Below, in pieces: positions 32,776 to 39,711 of a stretch of DNA of 39,711 nt. Numbering within the stretch: position 1 is the stretch's first letter; each line of letters begins with the position of its first letter. This DNA is from Betaproteobacteria bacterium (GTDB lineage Bacteria; Pseudomonadota; Gammaproteobacteria; Burkholderiales; SG8-41), in contig CANJQI010000030.1 of assembly GCA_947476215.1 (NCBI GenBank), positions 1-39,711 of the forward strand. Direction: 5' to 3'. The notes below the pieces were generated by a model. It had not been told where the DNA came from, did not search any database, and saw only the letters and a list, made by a program, of their open reading frames with translations. A program made the translations under genes and the position numbers.

Positions 32776-33558
32776 TCAGCGCCCGCCGCGCTTACGTTCC
32801 AGGAAAGCCGCCACCTTGTTCCTGTGGTCGGGCGTGTCCCGCAGCACTGACAAGTGCGAGGACACCATGTCGAGATGCGCGATCAGCGGCATATCCAGCC
32901 CCTGATATGTCGCCCGTTTGAATGCCCTTACCGCGTCGAACGGTTGCGCGGCGATCTGGCGTGCGAGCTCGTACGTGGCCGTAAGCAACTGGTCATCGGG
33001 AACGACACGATTGACGATGCCTATGCGCTCGGCTTCCTGCGCATCTACAACCCGTCCGGTCCAGAACAGTTCCAGCGCGCGCGGCAATCCTATCAGCCTG
33101 GGCAGGTAGAAAGTTCCGCCGTCACCCGCTATCAGTCCGACGTTGATGTAGCTCTCGGCCAGCGTCGCGGACTCGGCCATGATGCGCAGGTCGCACATCA
33201 GGGCCATGTCCATGCCGCCGCCGCGTGCCGCACCATTGATCGCGGCTATGGTGGGCTTGTCCAGTCTGTCCATCGTGAGCGCAATCTTGTGGACGTGGCG
33301 AAACAGATGATCCTTGCGCTCAAGACTGTCATTGTTGGCGCGTTCTTTCTGCCCGCCCATGTCGCCGCCCGAGCAAAATCCCTTGCCTGCACCCGTCAGC
33401 ACGATAATCTTTACGCTGGGGTCCTCTTCCGCCTCGACCAGTACCTTGTGCCATTCGGTGACCATCTCGCCGGTAAAAGCGTTGTACTTCTCCGGGCGAT
33501 TGAGCGTGATGGTGGCTATTCCATCCGCATCCTTGCTGAACAATATGAGTGATGACAT
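32776..33558 (-). CDS. Enoyl-CoA hydratase/isomerase (crotonase) family protein
   Basis: A 260-residue crotonase. The first oxyanion-hole segment VLTGAGKGFCSGGDMGG is at about 54-69, and the second AINGAARGGGMDMALMCDLRI at 106-126. At the catalytic region the sequence is LAESYINVGLIAGDGGTFYL: the glutamate usual in the F-x-x-P-E position of hydratases is replaced (Asn139), and Asp146 lies in GDGGT, so it may not be a classical 2-enoyl-CoA hydratase but an isomerase, hydrolase or another crotonase reaction. Length and the C-terminal LERKRGGR are normal. It is the last gene of the six-gene minus-strand operon, 21 nt after a Bug gene, and would act on a CoA thioester. Confidence 0.9.
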   Translation of the reverse strand: MSSLILFSKDADGIATITLNRPEKYNAFTGEMVTEWHKVLVEAEEDPSVKIIVLTGAGKGFCSGGDMGGQKERANNDSLERKDHLFRHVHKIALTMDRLDKPTIAAINGAARGGGMDMALMCDLRIMAESATLAESYINVGLIAGDGGTFYLPRLIGLPRALELFWTGRVVDAQEAERIGIVNRVVPDDQLLTATYELARQIAAQPFDAVRAFKRATYQGLDMPLIAHLDMVSSHLSVLRDTPDHRNKVAAFLERKRGGR

Positions 33559-33579
33559 GCGCGTTTTCCTTGTATGGGT

Positions 33580-34560
33580 TTATTCGGTTTTGACACCCGT
33601 GAATTTTATCAACTTGATGTTCTGTTCGATTTCCCGGCGTATGAACGCCGCGAACTCTTCCGGCGCATTAATCAGGGGTTCCAGGCCCTGTTTTTGAAGC
33701 TGGTCCTTCAAGTCCGCGCTGCCTAGCACGGTCCGGACTGCGCCGTTTAGCCGCGTAATAATTTCCCGGGGGACGCGAGACTGGGCAAGCAGTCCGACCC
33801 ACGCCGCCCTGTCATAACCTGGCAGACCGGACTCATCGACGGTCGGAATGGCCGGCAACAACGAAGAACGCTTCGCACTCGTTACGCTCAGGGCGCGCAG
33901 CCTTCCGGTCGACAAAAACGACAACGCCGCCGTTATCGTCGGGTAGTTCATCTCGATCTGACCGGCGGCATTTGCGATGGCGGCCTCGGCGCCGCCCTTG
34001 AACGGGACCGGCGTGATCGAAATCTGCGCCATCTGGTTGAACAACGCACCGGCAAGGAACGCTCCGCTGATGCCGGTGGAACCGTAATTCAGTTTGCCGG
34101 GCTGTGATTTGGCGAGCGCGATCAGGTCCTTCACCGTGCGCACCGGCAGCGACGGATGCGTGACCAGCACGTACGGCGAGGTAGCCAAGCGCGCAATCGG
34201 AGCCAGATCGCGCTGAAAGTCATACGGCAAGTCGTTGCGCAGCGCGGGTAAAACCGCATCACCCGCCGATGCCGCCATCAGGGTGTAGCCATCCGCCGGC
34301 GAAGTCGCCGCGCGTTCGGCGGCAATCGCGCCGCTTGCGCCGCTGCGGTTTTCCACGATTACCGACTGCCCCAGTTGTTCAGCTATTTTTTGCCCGACCA
34401 TGCGTGCCGTGACGTCGGTGGAACCACCCGGCACGACACCGACCAGTATGCGTATCGGTTTGGATGGGTAGGTCTGCGCGTGCACGTCGGTAAAGAAAGG
34501 TTGCGCGATGCCCGCGACTATCGCCAGCATCATGAAAATGCCTTCCTGTTTGCTGGACAC
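33580..34560 (-). CDS. Bug/TctC-family tricarboxylate receptor
   Basis: An intact 326-residue receptor of the VPGGSTDVTAR subgroup. From GTG 34560 (AGGAG 9 nt upstream) it begins MSSKQEGIF; an ATG at 34533 with GGAAGG upstream would also give a good signal peptide, MMLAIVAGIAQPFFTDVHA|QTYPSKP. Motifs: VPGGSTDVTARMVGQK, LGQSVIVENRSGASG, ADGYTLMAASAGDAVLPAL, YVLVTHPSLPVRTVKDLIALAKSQPGKLNY, ITPVPFKGGAEA and QNIKLIKFTGVKTE. The tail without K-D-A-G sets it apart from most receptors here and pairs it with the receptor at the right edge (SLPVRTV-like / VKMTGIKGD), its operon partner. It lies 19 nt after the PrpD stop. Confidence 0.92.
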   Translation of the reverse strand: MSSKQEGIFMMLAIVAGIAQPFFTDVHAQTYPSKPIRILVGVVPGGSTDVTARMVGQKIAEQLGQSVIVENRSGASGAIAAERAATSPADGYTLMAASAGDAVLPALRNDLPYDFQRDLAPIARLATSPYVLVTHPSLPVRTVKDLIALAKSQPGKLNYGSTGISGAFLAGALFNQMAQISITPVPFKGGAEAAIANAAGQIEMNYPTITAALSFLSTGRLRALSVTSAKRSSLLPAIPTVDESGLPGYDRAAWVGLLAQSRVPREIITRLNGAVRTVLGSADLKDQLQKQGLEPLINAPEEFAAFIRREIEQNIKLIKFTGVKTE

Positions 34561-34579
34561 GCCTAGGGGCTCCTTTTGC

Positions 34580-36016
34580 TCATCTCACCACGAACGCCTG
34601 CATGAACGCATCGACCGAGGTTGCTTCCAGCCTCGCCTGATCGGCGCACATGGAAATGATTTTTCCGGCCTGCGCGGCGGGAAAAAAACGTTCCACGGCG
34701 GACGTGAACTTTTGTTTGAACAGGGTCGCCGACTCATCGCGCCGCGACGGGTGTCCGCTCGGATATTCGACATCGATGCGCGCTGTAGTCGAGCCGTCGC
34801 GGAAGCGAACCTCGAGGCCAGTCGCGCTGGAACGCCGTTTGGGATCGAAGAATCCCTCGGTAAAGCGCGGGTCCTCGGTCAGGATGATCTTGTCCCGCAA
34901 GGCATCTATGCACGGGTCGGCCGCAAAGTCGTCTTCAAAGTCGCTGATCAACAAACGGCCGAACAGCAGGCTTATCGCCACGATGTATTGGACACAGTGA
35001 TCGCGATCGGCGGCATTGTGCAGCGGACCGGTCTTGTCCATGATATGCAGCAGAGCCCCGTGCGTAAACAACTGGACCTGCGCGATCTGGTCCAGACGAT
35101 CGCGAATCAGCGCGTGGACGCGGAACGCGCACTCGGCCGCGCTCTGGCCATACATCGCCGATGGCACGAGCTTGAGCATGGTGTTCTGAACGACGTAACT
35201 GCCATACGGTCGCTGCAGCGAAAATGGTTCGCCATTCTGGAACGCATCGTAAAAACCACGTTTCTTGACCGACAACGCCATCGGATAGCCCATCTCGCCT
35301 TTTACCGCCATGAAGGCCAGCCTCACTGCCTGCGCCGACGCATCCGCGGCCGCCCATCCCTTGCGCGTGCCCGCACCCGGCGCATGCCGGTAAAGGCGCA
35401 GGACGGGCTCCAGCCATGCGTTGGATACGGCATTGAGCACAGCATCGTGATTTCCGCCCAGCATGCGGGTCACCACGGCCGTGGTGGCAACCTTGGTCAG
35501 CTGCACATGATCCAGCACGCCGGCGTTGCCGAAGCATTTGTTGGTCATGCCTATCAGACCCTGTATCTCGTACGCCTTGATCAGCGATTGCAGCACGTCC
35601 TTCATGTTCAGTTTCACGGCGGGCTGGCGGCGGCCCAGATAGTCCGCCACCGCCAGAATGCCCGCCAGATTGTCCGAAGGATGACTGGCGGCGGCGCCGG
35701 TGAAGGTATCGTTGAGATCGTGCCAGCGTATCAGGCAACCGATATTGAACGTGGCGCTTGCCGGATCGAGTTCGTATGACGTGCCCGGTACGCGCACCCC
35801 GTCAGCCATGGTCGCGCCGGGCACGATGGGCCCCAGCAGTTTGGAACAGGCAGGGTGGTGCACGGCATCGAACGCACCGGCCAGCGTATCTATCAGGCAT
35901 CGATATGCCGATGCCATCGCCCGCGCGTCGTCTATGCGGTAGTCGCAGACATAGTTCGCAATATCAACGAGTTCGCGGTCCGCCGCGGTTGGCGTGTGTT
36001 CATCAACTGCCGTCAT
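34580..36016 (-). CDS. prpD: 2-methylcitrate dehydratase PrpD-like
   Basis: A 478-residue protein that follows the E. coli PrpD pattern closely, including length: DRELVDIANYVCDYRIDDAR, KLLGPIVPGATMADGVRVPG, FNIGCLIRWHDLNDTFTGAA, HPSDNLAGILAVADYLGRR, GTRKGWAAADASAQAVRLAF, GEMGYPMALSV, RPYGSYVVQNTMLKL and DRDHCVQYIVAISLLFGRL. In PrpD these surround the citrate-like substrate site. GAGGAG precedes the ATG. It would dehydrate 2-methylcitrate or a related tricarboxylate. No prpB or prpC is nearby, so the substrate might be a different hydroxy acid. It stands between an MmgE/PrpD paralogue (40 nt) and a Bug gene (19 nt) in one operon. Confidence 0.9.
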   Translation of the reverse strand: MTAVDEHTPTAADRELVDIANYVCDYRIDDARAMASAYRCLIDTLAGAFDAVHHPACSKLLGPIVPGATMADGVRVPGTSYELDPASATFNIGCLIRWHDLNDTFTGAAASHPSDNLAGILAVADYLGRRQPAVKLNMKDVLQSLIKAYEIQGLIGMTNKCFGNAGVLDHVQLTKVATTAVVTRMLGGNHDAVLNAVSNAWLEPVLRLYRHAPGAGTRKGWAAADASAQAVRLAFMAVKGEMGYPMALSVKKRGFYDAFQNGEPFSLQRPYGSYVVQNTMLKLVPSAMYGQSAAECAFRVHALIRDRLDQIAQVQLFTHGALLHIMDKTGPLHNAADRDHCVQYIVAISLLFGRLLISDFEDDFAADPCIDALRDKIILTEDPRFTEGFFDPKRRSSATGLEVRFRDGSTTARIDVEYPSGHPSRRDESATLFKQKFTSAVERFFPAAQAGKIISMCADQARLEATSVDAFMQAFVVR

Positions 36017-36056
36017 TACCGGTTACTCCTCAAAACTCGCAAGCCATCAAAATCGT

Positions 36057-37451
36057 TTAGCCACTGACCTTCTTGCGACGGGTGCGCTTGGGCAATACCA
36101 GTAGCGGCAGCAGATCGGCAACGTCGTCCAGCGTATCTATCTCGTGCAACGCGCGCAGCAGCGCCTCGCATCGCTCCGCACCCACCACCTCGGCCACCTG
36201 CGAGCGAAATTTCTCGTCGACGTCATCACTGGAGAACGGAACCGCCGCCGTGCCCTTGGCATCCATGATTAATGTTTCGTGCACAACGCCGGACCGGGTA
36301 CGCGCCTTGACGCGCGCCGGCCTGTGGGTCTCATAGTATTGCCCCAGGCTGTCGTCCCTCTGTATGCTCACCTTCGCCGCAAATGCACGTACCGCCGGGT
36401 CTTTCAGTGCGGCCAGCGTGTATTGCTTGGGCGTATTGCGTTCCTTTAAAACGGTAAGCGCAAGCGAGTACGCGGTGCTGAACTGCATGCCCAATAAGTC
36501 CTTGGGGTCGGTGATGGCCGCGTGCTGGTAGGACGCGGCGGCATAGCTTACCTCGACCGACTCGATATCGTCAGCCCTCAGACCATGGTCGACAACCAGC
36601 TTGCGCATACCGTCTATGGCCGGGTGTATGACCGCGCAACAGCAATAGGGCTTGAACGTGGCATTGTCTATCGTCCATCGTTGTCCCAGCTCGGCGACCA
36701 GCAGTTGAGGCCGCTGGTCCTCGGAATAAATCTTCAACAATCCGTGCGGCCCTTCCAGTATCTCTTCGGGGCCGGTAATGCCGCCTTGCGCCAGAAATGC
36801 CGCGCGCATGCCGTTGTCGGTGGCAATGGCGGTAAATATGCGTTTGCACGAACCGCCGCCATGGTCATATTGCGCCAGGCCGCCCGCATAACAGCCGGCG
36901 ATCGCCATCGCCTGGCGTATGCCGTCGGCGTCCATCTTGAGCAGTCGCGCCACGCCCGCCGCCGCGCCAAAGGGCCCGCACGTCACCGAATACTGCGGTC
37001 CGCCGCGCGTCGCCAGATCGGGCGAAAGCGCCCATCCGATACGGCCCCGCACTTCATACGCCGCGACAAAAGTCGTCAGCAACTCCTTGCCCGAAATGTG
37101 TTCACGCTCGGCGATCGCCATCAATGCCGGTATCAGTTCGGCGCCGGTGTGGCCATGCGTCAGTGCATTGGCATCGTCGTACTCAAACGAATGGCCGAAT
37201 GCGCTATTGATAAACGCCGTCGCATCCGCCGGCAAACGGTCTCCGTAGCGTATCACCGTGGACTCGGGCTTGCCGCGGGTGCGCCGGTACACGTTTCGTA
37301 TCTGTTTCGCCCACGGCATTTCAGAACAACCCACCTGCACGCCCAACTGATCCGTCAGCAACTGTATGGCGCGCACGCGCACGCGCTGCGGAATCTGCTC
37401 GTACGTCAGGTTTGCCACGAATTGCGCGAGCTGCCGGGTTTCATCTGCCAT
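36057..37451 (-). CDS. MmgE/PrpD family protein (second of three in the operon)
   Basis: A 464-residue protein from the ATG at 37451, with GAAGG 7 nt upstream; the frame extends 21 codons further into the gap and into the neighbouring gene's end, without support. Family blocks: SAFGHSFEYDDANALTHGHTGAELIPALM for the H-x-x-x-Y-D-D...GH loop at about 88-116, GPFGAAAGVARLL, YDHGGGSCKRIFTAIATDNGMRAA, FKPYCCCAVIHPAIDGMRKL and GMQFSTAYSLALTVL. The consensus blocks N-F-G-T-M and L-E-A-K-F-S-M-E are altered (HGGGS..., LGMQFSTAY), so this paralogue belongs to a different branch from the other two. It ends with a lysine/arginine-rich tail. Probable dehydratase or isomerase. Confidence 0.9.
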   Translation of the reverse strand: MADETRQLAQFVANLTYEQIPQRVRVRAIQLLTDQLGVQVGCSEMPWAKQIRNVYRRTRGKPESTVIRYGDRLPADATAFINSAFGHSFEYDDANALTHGHTGAELIPALMAIAEREHISGKELLTTFVAAYEVRGRIGWALSPDLATRGGPQYSVTCGPFGAAAGVARLLKMDADGIRQAMAIAGCYAGGLAQYDHGGGSCKRIFTAIATDNGMRAAFLAQGGITGPEEILEGPHGLLKIYSEDQRPQLLVAELGQRWTIDNATFKPYCCCAVIHPAIDGMRKLVVDHGLRADDIESVEVSYAAASYQHAAITDPKDLLGMQFSTAYSLALTVLKERNTPKQYTLAALKDPAVRAFAAKVSIQRDDSLGQYYETHRPARVKARTRSGVVHETLIMDAKGTAAVPFSSDDVDEKFRSQVAEVVGAERCEALLRALHEIDTLDDVADLLPLLVLPKRTRRKKVSG

Positions 37452-37483
37452 GTTGGTACCTTCAGTTGATTGACTGGATATTG

Positions 37484-38857
37484 TTAATGCGCATGGCCTT
37501 CCTTCATCTTGCAAGGCGGCAGGCTGCGCAATACATCATCGACGCGCCGCTCCGTCATGTTGAGCACGCGCCCCGCGAACGCACGCGCCGGCCACTCGAC
37601 ACCGCCGAACGAAAAGCAATCCTCGGTCTTTGCGATCAGATCATCGTCGGTCAGTGGATCCTGCGCATCGCCGCGCGAACTTGTGACACGCTGTTCCAGC
37701 AGCGTTCCGTTCTTCAGGCGCATTTTTATCTCGGCCCAGCGCGGCAACACCGCGCCGCTGGCTTCCTGCTTCTTGATCCTGGGAAGAAACGCGCGGATGG
37801 CGGGCCGATTCACCATTTCATCGGTAAAACTAACCAGCCTGACACTGCCATCGAGCAGCGCGGCGGCCACGTTGTACTCCATGCTGAATTTTGCTTCAAG
37901 TTCGGTATGCGGATCGCTATAGGTCAAAGGCTCCAGCCCCATCGCGTTGGTCACTATCTCGATGCTGTCCACCTTATCCAGCGTAAGACCGTGTTCGGTG
38001 CGCATCGCCAGCACGCCATCTAACGTTCTGTGTATCGCATAACAACACGGGTATTTCTTGACATCTAGCCCGACCGCCTCCATGTCGAGCGGCGCACGCC
38101 CCAGCGTTTCGAGCTCCGGTGTCAGATCTTCCTTCTCTGCATAAAGTGTCATATAGCCGTACTTGCCGTCGAGCGCGTCCAGCGGTGCGTCGTACCCGGC
38201 TTGGGCCAGCAATGCCGCCCTGACACCCGAGGCGCCGGCCTGTCCGACCTGAAAGGCCTTGCTCATGGTGCCGAAGTTCTGGCGATTGCCCGCCGCCTGC
38301 GCCACCGCGAGGCCGATCGCATGACAAATCTGCTTTTCGTTCAAGCCCAGCAATACGCTGCACGCCGTCGCGGCGCCGAGTACGCCGAGCGACGCCGTCG
38401 GATGCCAGCCTTTGCTGGCGTGACGGATCGCCATCGCCTTGGATATCTTGGCCAGCACTTCGAATCCGGCAATGTACGCAGAACTGAAGCGCCTGCCATC
38501 GGCTCCCGCGACCTGCGCCAAGGCGGTGAGCCCCGACAACAGAGCCACGCTCGGATGACCTCGCATGGGCTGCATGACGTCGTCGTAATCGAGCACGTGA
38601 CCGGAAATGCCGTTGAACAATGCCGCCGACTCGGGCGGCATGAATTCTCCCGTGGCCCACACCGATGCTTTGCCCGTCCCCACGGAATCGATCAGGTAAC
38701 GGTATGCAACCCGCGACGCTTCTTCATTGCGTCCGGCCACCGCCACCGAAAACGTATCGAGGAATGCCCGGTACGCGAGGCGGCGCTGTGCTTCGGTCAG
38801 CGGTCGCGCATTGAAACCGGCGGCGAACGACGCGATACGTTCACTGGCTGTAGTCAT
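37484..38857 (-). CDS. MmgE/PrpD family protein (first of three in the operon)
   Basis: A 457-residue intact member: FNGISGHVLDYDDVMQPMRGHPSVALL at about 78-104, NFGTMSKAFQVGQAGASGVRAALLAQ around 191-216, KKYPCCYAIHRTLDGVL near 270-285 and ELEAKFSMEYNVAAALLDG near 318-336. All four conserved blocks are complete, closest to the gene at 18710. AGGGG lies 6 nt before the ATG. It follows a Bug receptor by 41 nt and leads the next MmgE/PrpD gene by 32 nt. The three tandem paralogues are from different branches rather than recent duplicates. Confidence 0.92.
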   Translation of the reverse strand: MTTASERIASFAAGFNARPLTEAQRRLAYRAFLDTFSVAVAGRNEEASRVAYRYLIDSVGTGKASVWATGEFMPPESAALFNGISGHVLDYDDVMQPMRGHPSVALLSGLTALAQVAGADGRRFSSAYIAGFEVLAKISKAMAIRHASKGWHPTASLGVLGAATACSVLLGLNEKQICHAIGLAVAQAAGNRQNFGTMSKAFQVGQAGASGVRAALLAQAGYDAPLDALDGKYGYMTLYAEKEDLTPELETLGRAPLDMEAVGLDVKKYPCCYAIHRTLDGVLAMRTEHGLTLDKVDSIEIVTNAMGLEPLTYSDPHTELEAKFSMEYNVAAALLDGSVRLVSFTDEMVNRPAIRAFLPRIKKQEASGAVLPRWAEIKMRLKNGTLLEQRVTSSRGDAQDPLTDDDLIAKTEDCFSFGGVEWPARAFAGRVLNMTERRVDDVLRSLPPCKMKEGHAH

Positions 38858-38898
38858 GAAATCCCCTTAAATCATCATTAAAACAAATACTTATGATA

Positions 38899-39711
38899 TC
38901 AATCGCCCTTGATCCCCGTCATTTTGACCAGGTTGGCATTCTGCTTGACTTCATTGCGCAAGAAAACGCCAAACTGTTGCGGCGTACTGAATTGCGGCTC
39001 TTGCCCCCTGCTTATTCAGCGCTTCCTTCATTTCCACGGAACTCAACACCTTGACGGTCGCAGCATGCAAGGTAGCGATGACGGACTTGATTACATGCGC
39101 AGGCGCCAGCAAGCCTATCCATCCGGTACGGTCATACCCGGTCAGCCCGGATTCATCGAGAGTAGGCAAATTGGGCGCCAGCGACGTGCGTTTCAGGCTG
39201 GTGACCGCGAGCGGCCGCAGCTTTCCTGCTGATATTAGCGCTTGCGCCGAGGTCAAGCTGGGGTAAGTGATCTGCACCTGCCCTGAAGCATTGGCAAGCG
39301 CGCTTTCCGCCCCGCCCTTATACGGTATGTGTGTGATGTCCACCTTCGCCATCAGATTGAATAGCTCGCCGGCCAGATACAGCGAAGTACCGACGCCATC
39401 CGATCCGTAGCTGAGCTTGCCCGGTTGCGAGCGCGCCAGTTCTATCAGTTCCTGCATGGTGCGCGCTGCAACCGATCGGTGCATGACCAGCACATACGGA
39501 CCGCTCGCCAGTTGCGATACCGGTTCGAAATCGCGGTCCAGATCAAACGGCAATTTGTTACACAATACCGGCAACACGGCAGCCGACGCGGGCACGACGA
39601 CCAGCGTGTAGCCGTCCGCGGGTGCTGCGGCGACTCTTTCCATCGCAATCACGCCGCCGCCGCCGGTCCGATTTTCAACCACTACATTCTGGCCAAATTG
39701 CTCACTCAGAC
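38899..39711 (-). pseudogene. Bug/TctC-family receptor, start outside window, C-terminal frameshift
   Basis: The frame enters from beyond the right edge (LSEQFGQNVVVENRTGGGG...) and shows ADGYTLVVVPASAAVLPVL, YVLVMHRSVAARTMQELIEL, ITHIPYKGGAESAL, ITYPSLTSAQALISAGKLRP and LAPNLPTLDESGLTGYDRTG. After LNKQG the frame is shifted by one base in a G tract (39004-39008, five G on the coding strand; four would restore it), giving RAAIQYAATVWRFLAQ and a stop at 38951. In the right frame it continues QEPQFSTPQQFGVFLRNEVK and NANLVKMTGIKGD to TGA at 38899. The restored tail ends 41 nt before the first MmgE/PrpD gene. First receptor of the six-gene operon. The lesion may be a reading error. Confidence 0.8.

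Noticed and set aside
34508-35779. 423-residue plus-strand frame
   Set aside because: Antisense to PrpD, which has full family motifs; His/Arg/Gln-rich shadow composition.
1-39711. tRNA or rRNA genes as integration points
   Set aside because: I saw no cloverleaf with a TTCGA-type T-loop and CCA-compatible end, and no rRNA sequence.

Overview
The window looks like a chromosomal accessory region of a GC-rich betaproteobacterium (Burkholderiales/Alcaligenaceae-like). The main reason is an extreme density of Bug-type (TctC family) periplasmic substrate-binding receptors of the tripartite tricarboxylate transporter class, mixed with MmgE/PrpD dehydratases, a CaiB-type CoA-transferase, an enoyl-CoA hydratase and an amidohydrolase. 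No TctA or TctB membrane subunit is present, so the receptors are orphans that would have to use membrane partners encoded elsewhere. I count 19 Bug loci: 9 look intact, 1 is cut by the left window edge, and 9 are damaged, truncated or reduced to C-terminal tails.

Layout. 1-6.2 kb: the end of a Bug receptor, a zinc-free MDR oxidoreductase, an MmgE/PrpD protein, a Bug gene killed by a stop codon, a Phd/VapC-type toxin-antitoxin pair and another Bug gene. 6.4-8.6 kb: an amidohydrolase, a 270-bp MITE-like element with 34-bp terminal inverted repeats, an HsdR tail with its small metallopeptidase, and a short Bug remnant. 8.8-17.7 kb: minus-strand Bug genes interspersed with an FAD-dependent oxidoreductase and an alpha/beta-hydrolase lacking its nucleophile serine, plus several Bug fragments. 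17.7-20.1 kb: a pair of small conserved proteins (one with an internal stop) and an MmgE/PrpD gene. 20.1-24.5 kb: a minus-strand CaiB-Bug-Bug-Bug run. 24.5-31.4 kb: a decaying stretch with a second MITE-like element, a frameshifted AraC regulator, a DUF3455 gene and a methyltransferase cut apart by one 0.92-kb inversion, a broken leuC-like gene beside an open leuD-like gene, half a Bug gene and a broken hypothetical gene. 32.8-39.7 kb: a compact minus-strand operon Bug, MmgE/PrpD, MmgE/PrpD, PrpD, Bug, enoyl-CoA hydratase, with gaps of only 19-41 nt.

How it works together (inference): each catabolic enzyme set (CaiB; FAD oxidoreductase; LeuCD-like; the triple PrpD plus ECH set) sits with one or more Bug receptors. 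This suggests modules of capture of an organic acid followed by CoA activation, dehydration or hydration. The many tails, fragments and in-frame stops suggest birth-and-death evolution of the receptor family. Several of the frameshifts lie in G/C or T homopolymers, so some could be sequencing or assembly errors; the in-frame stops, the deletions and the inversion cannot be explained that way.
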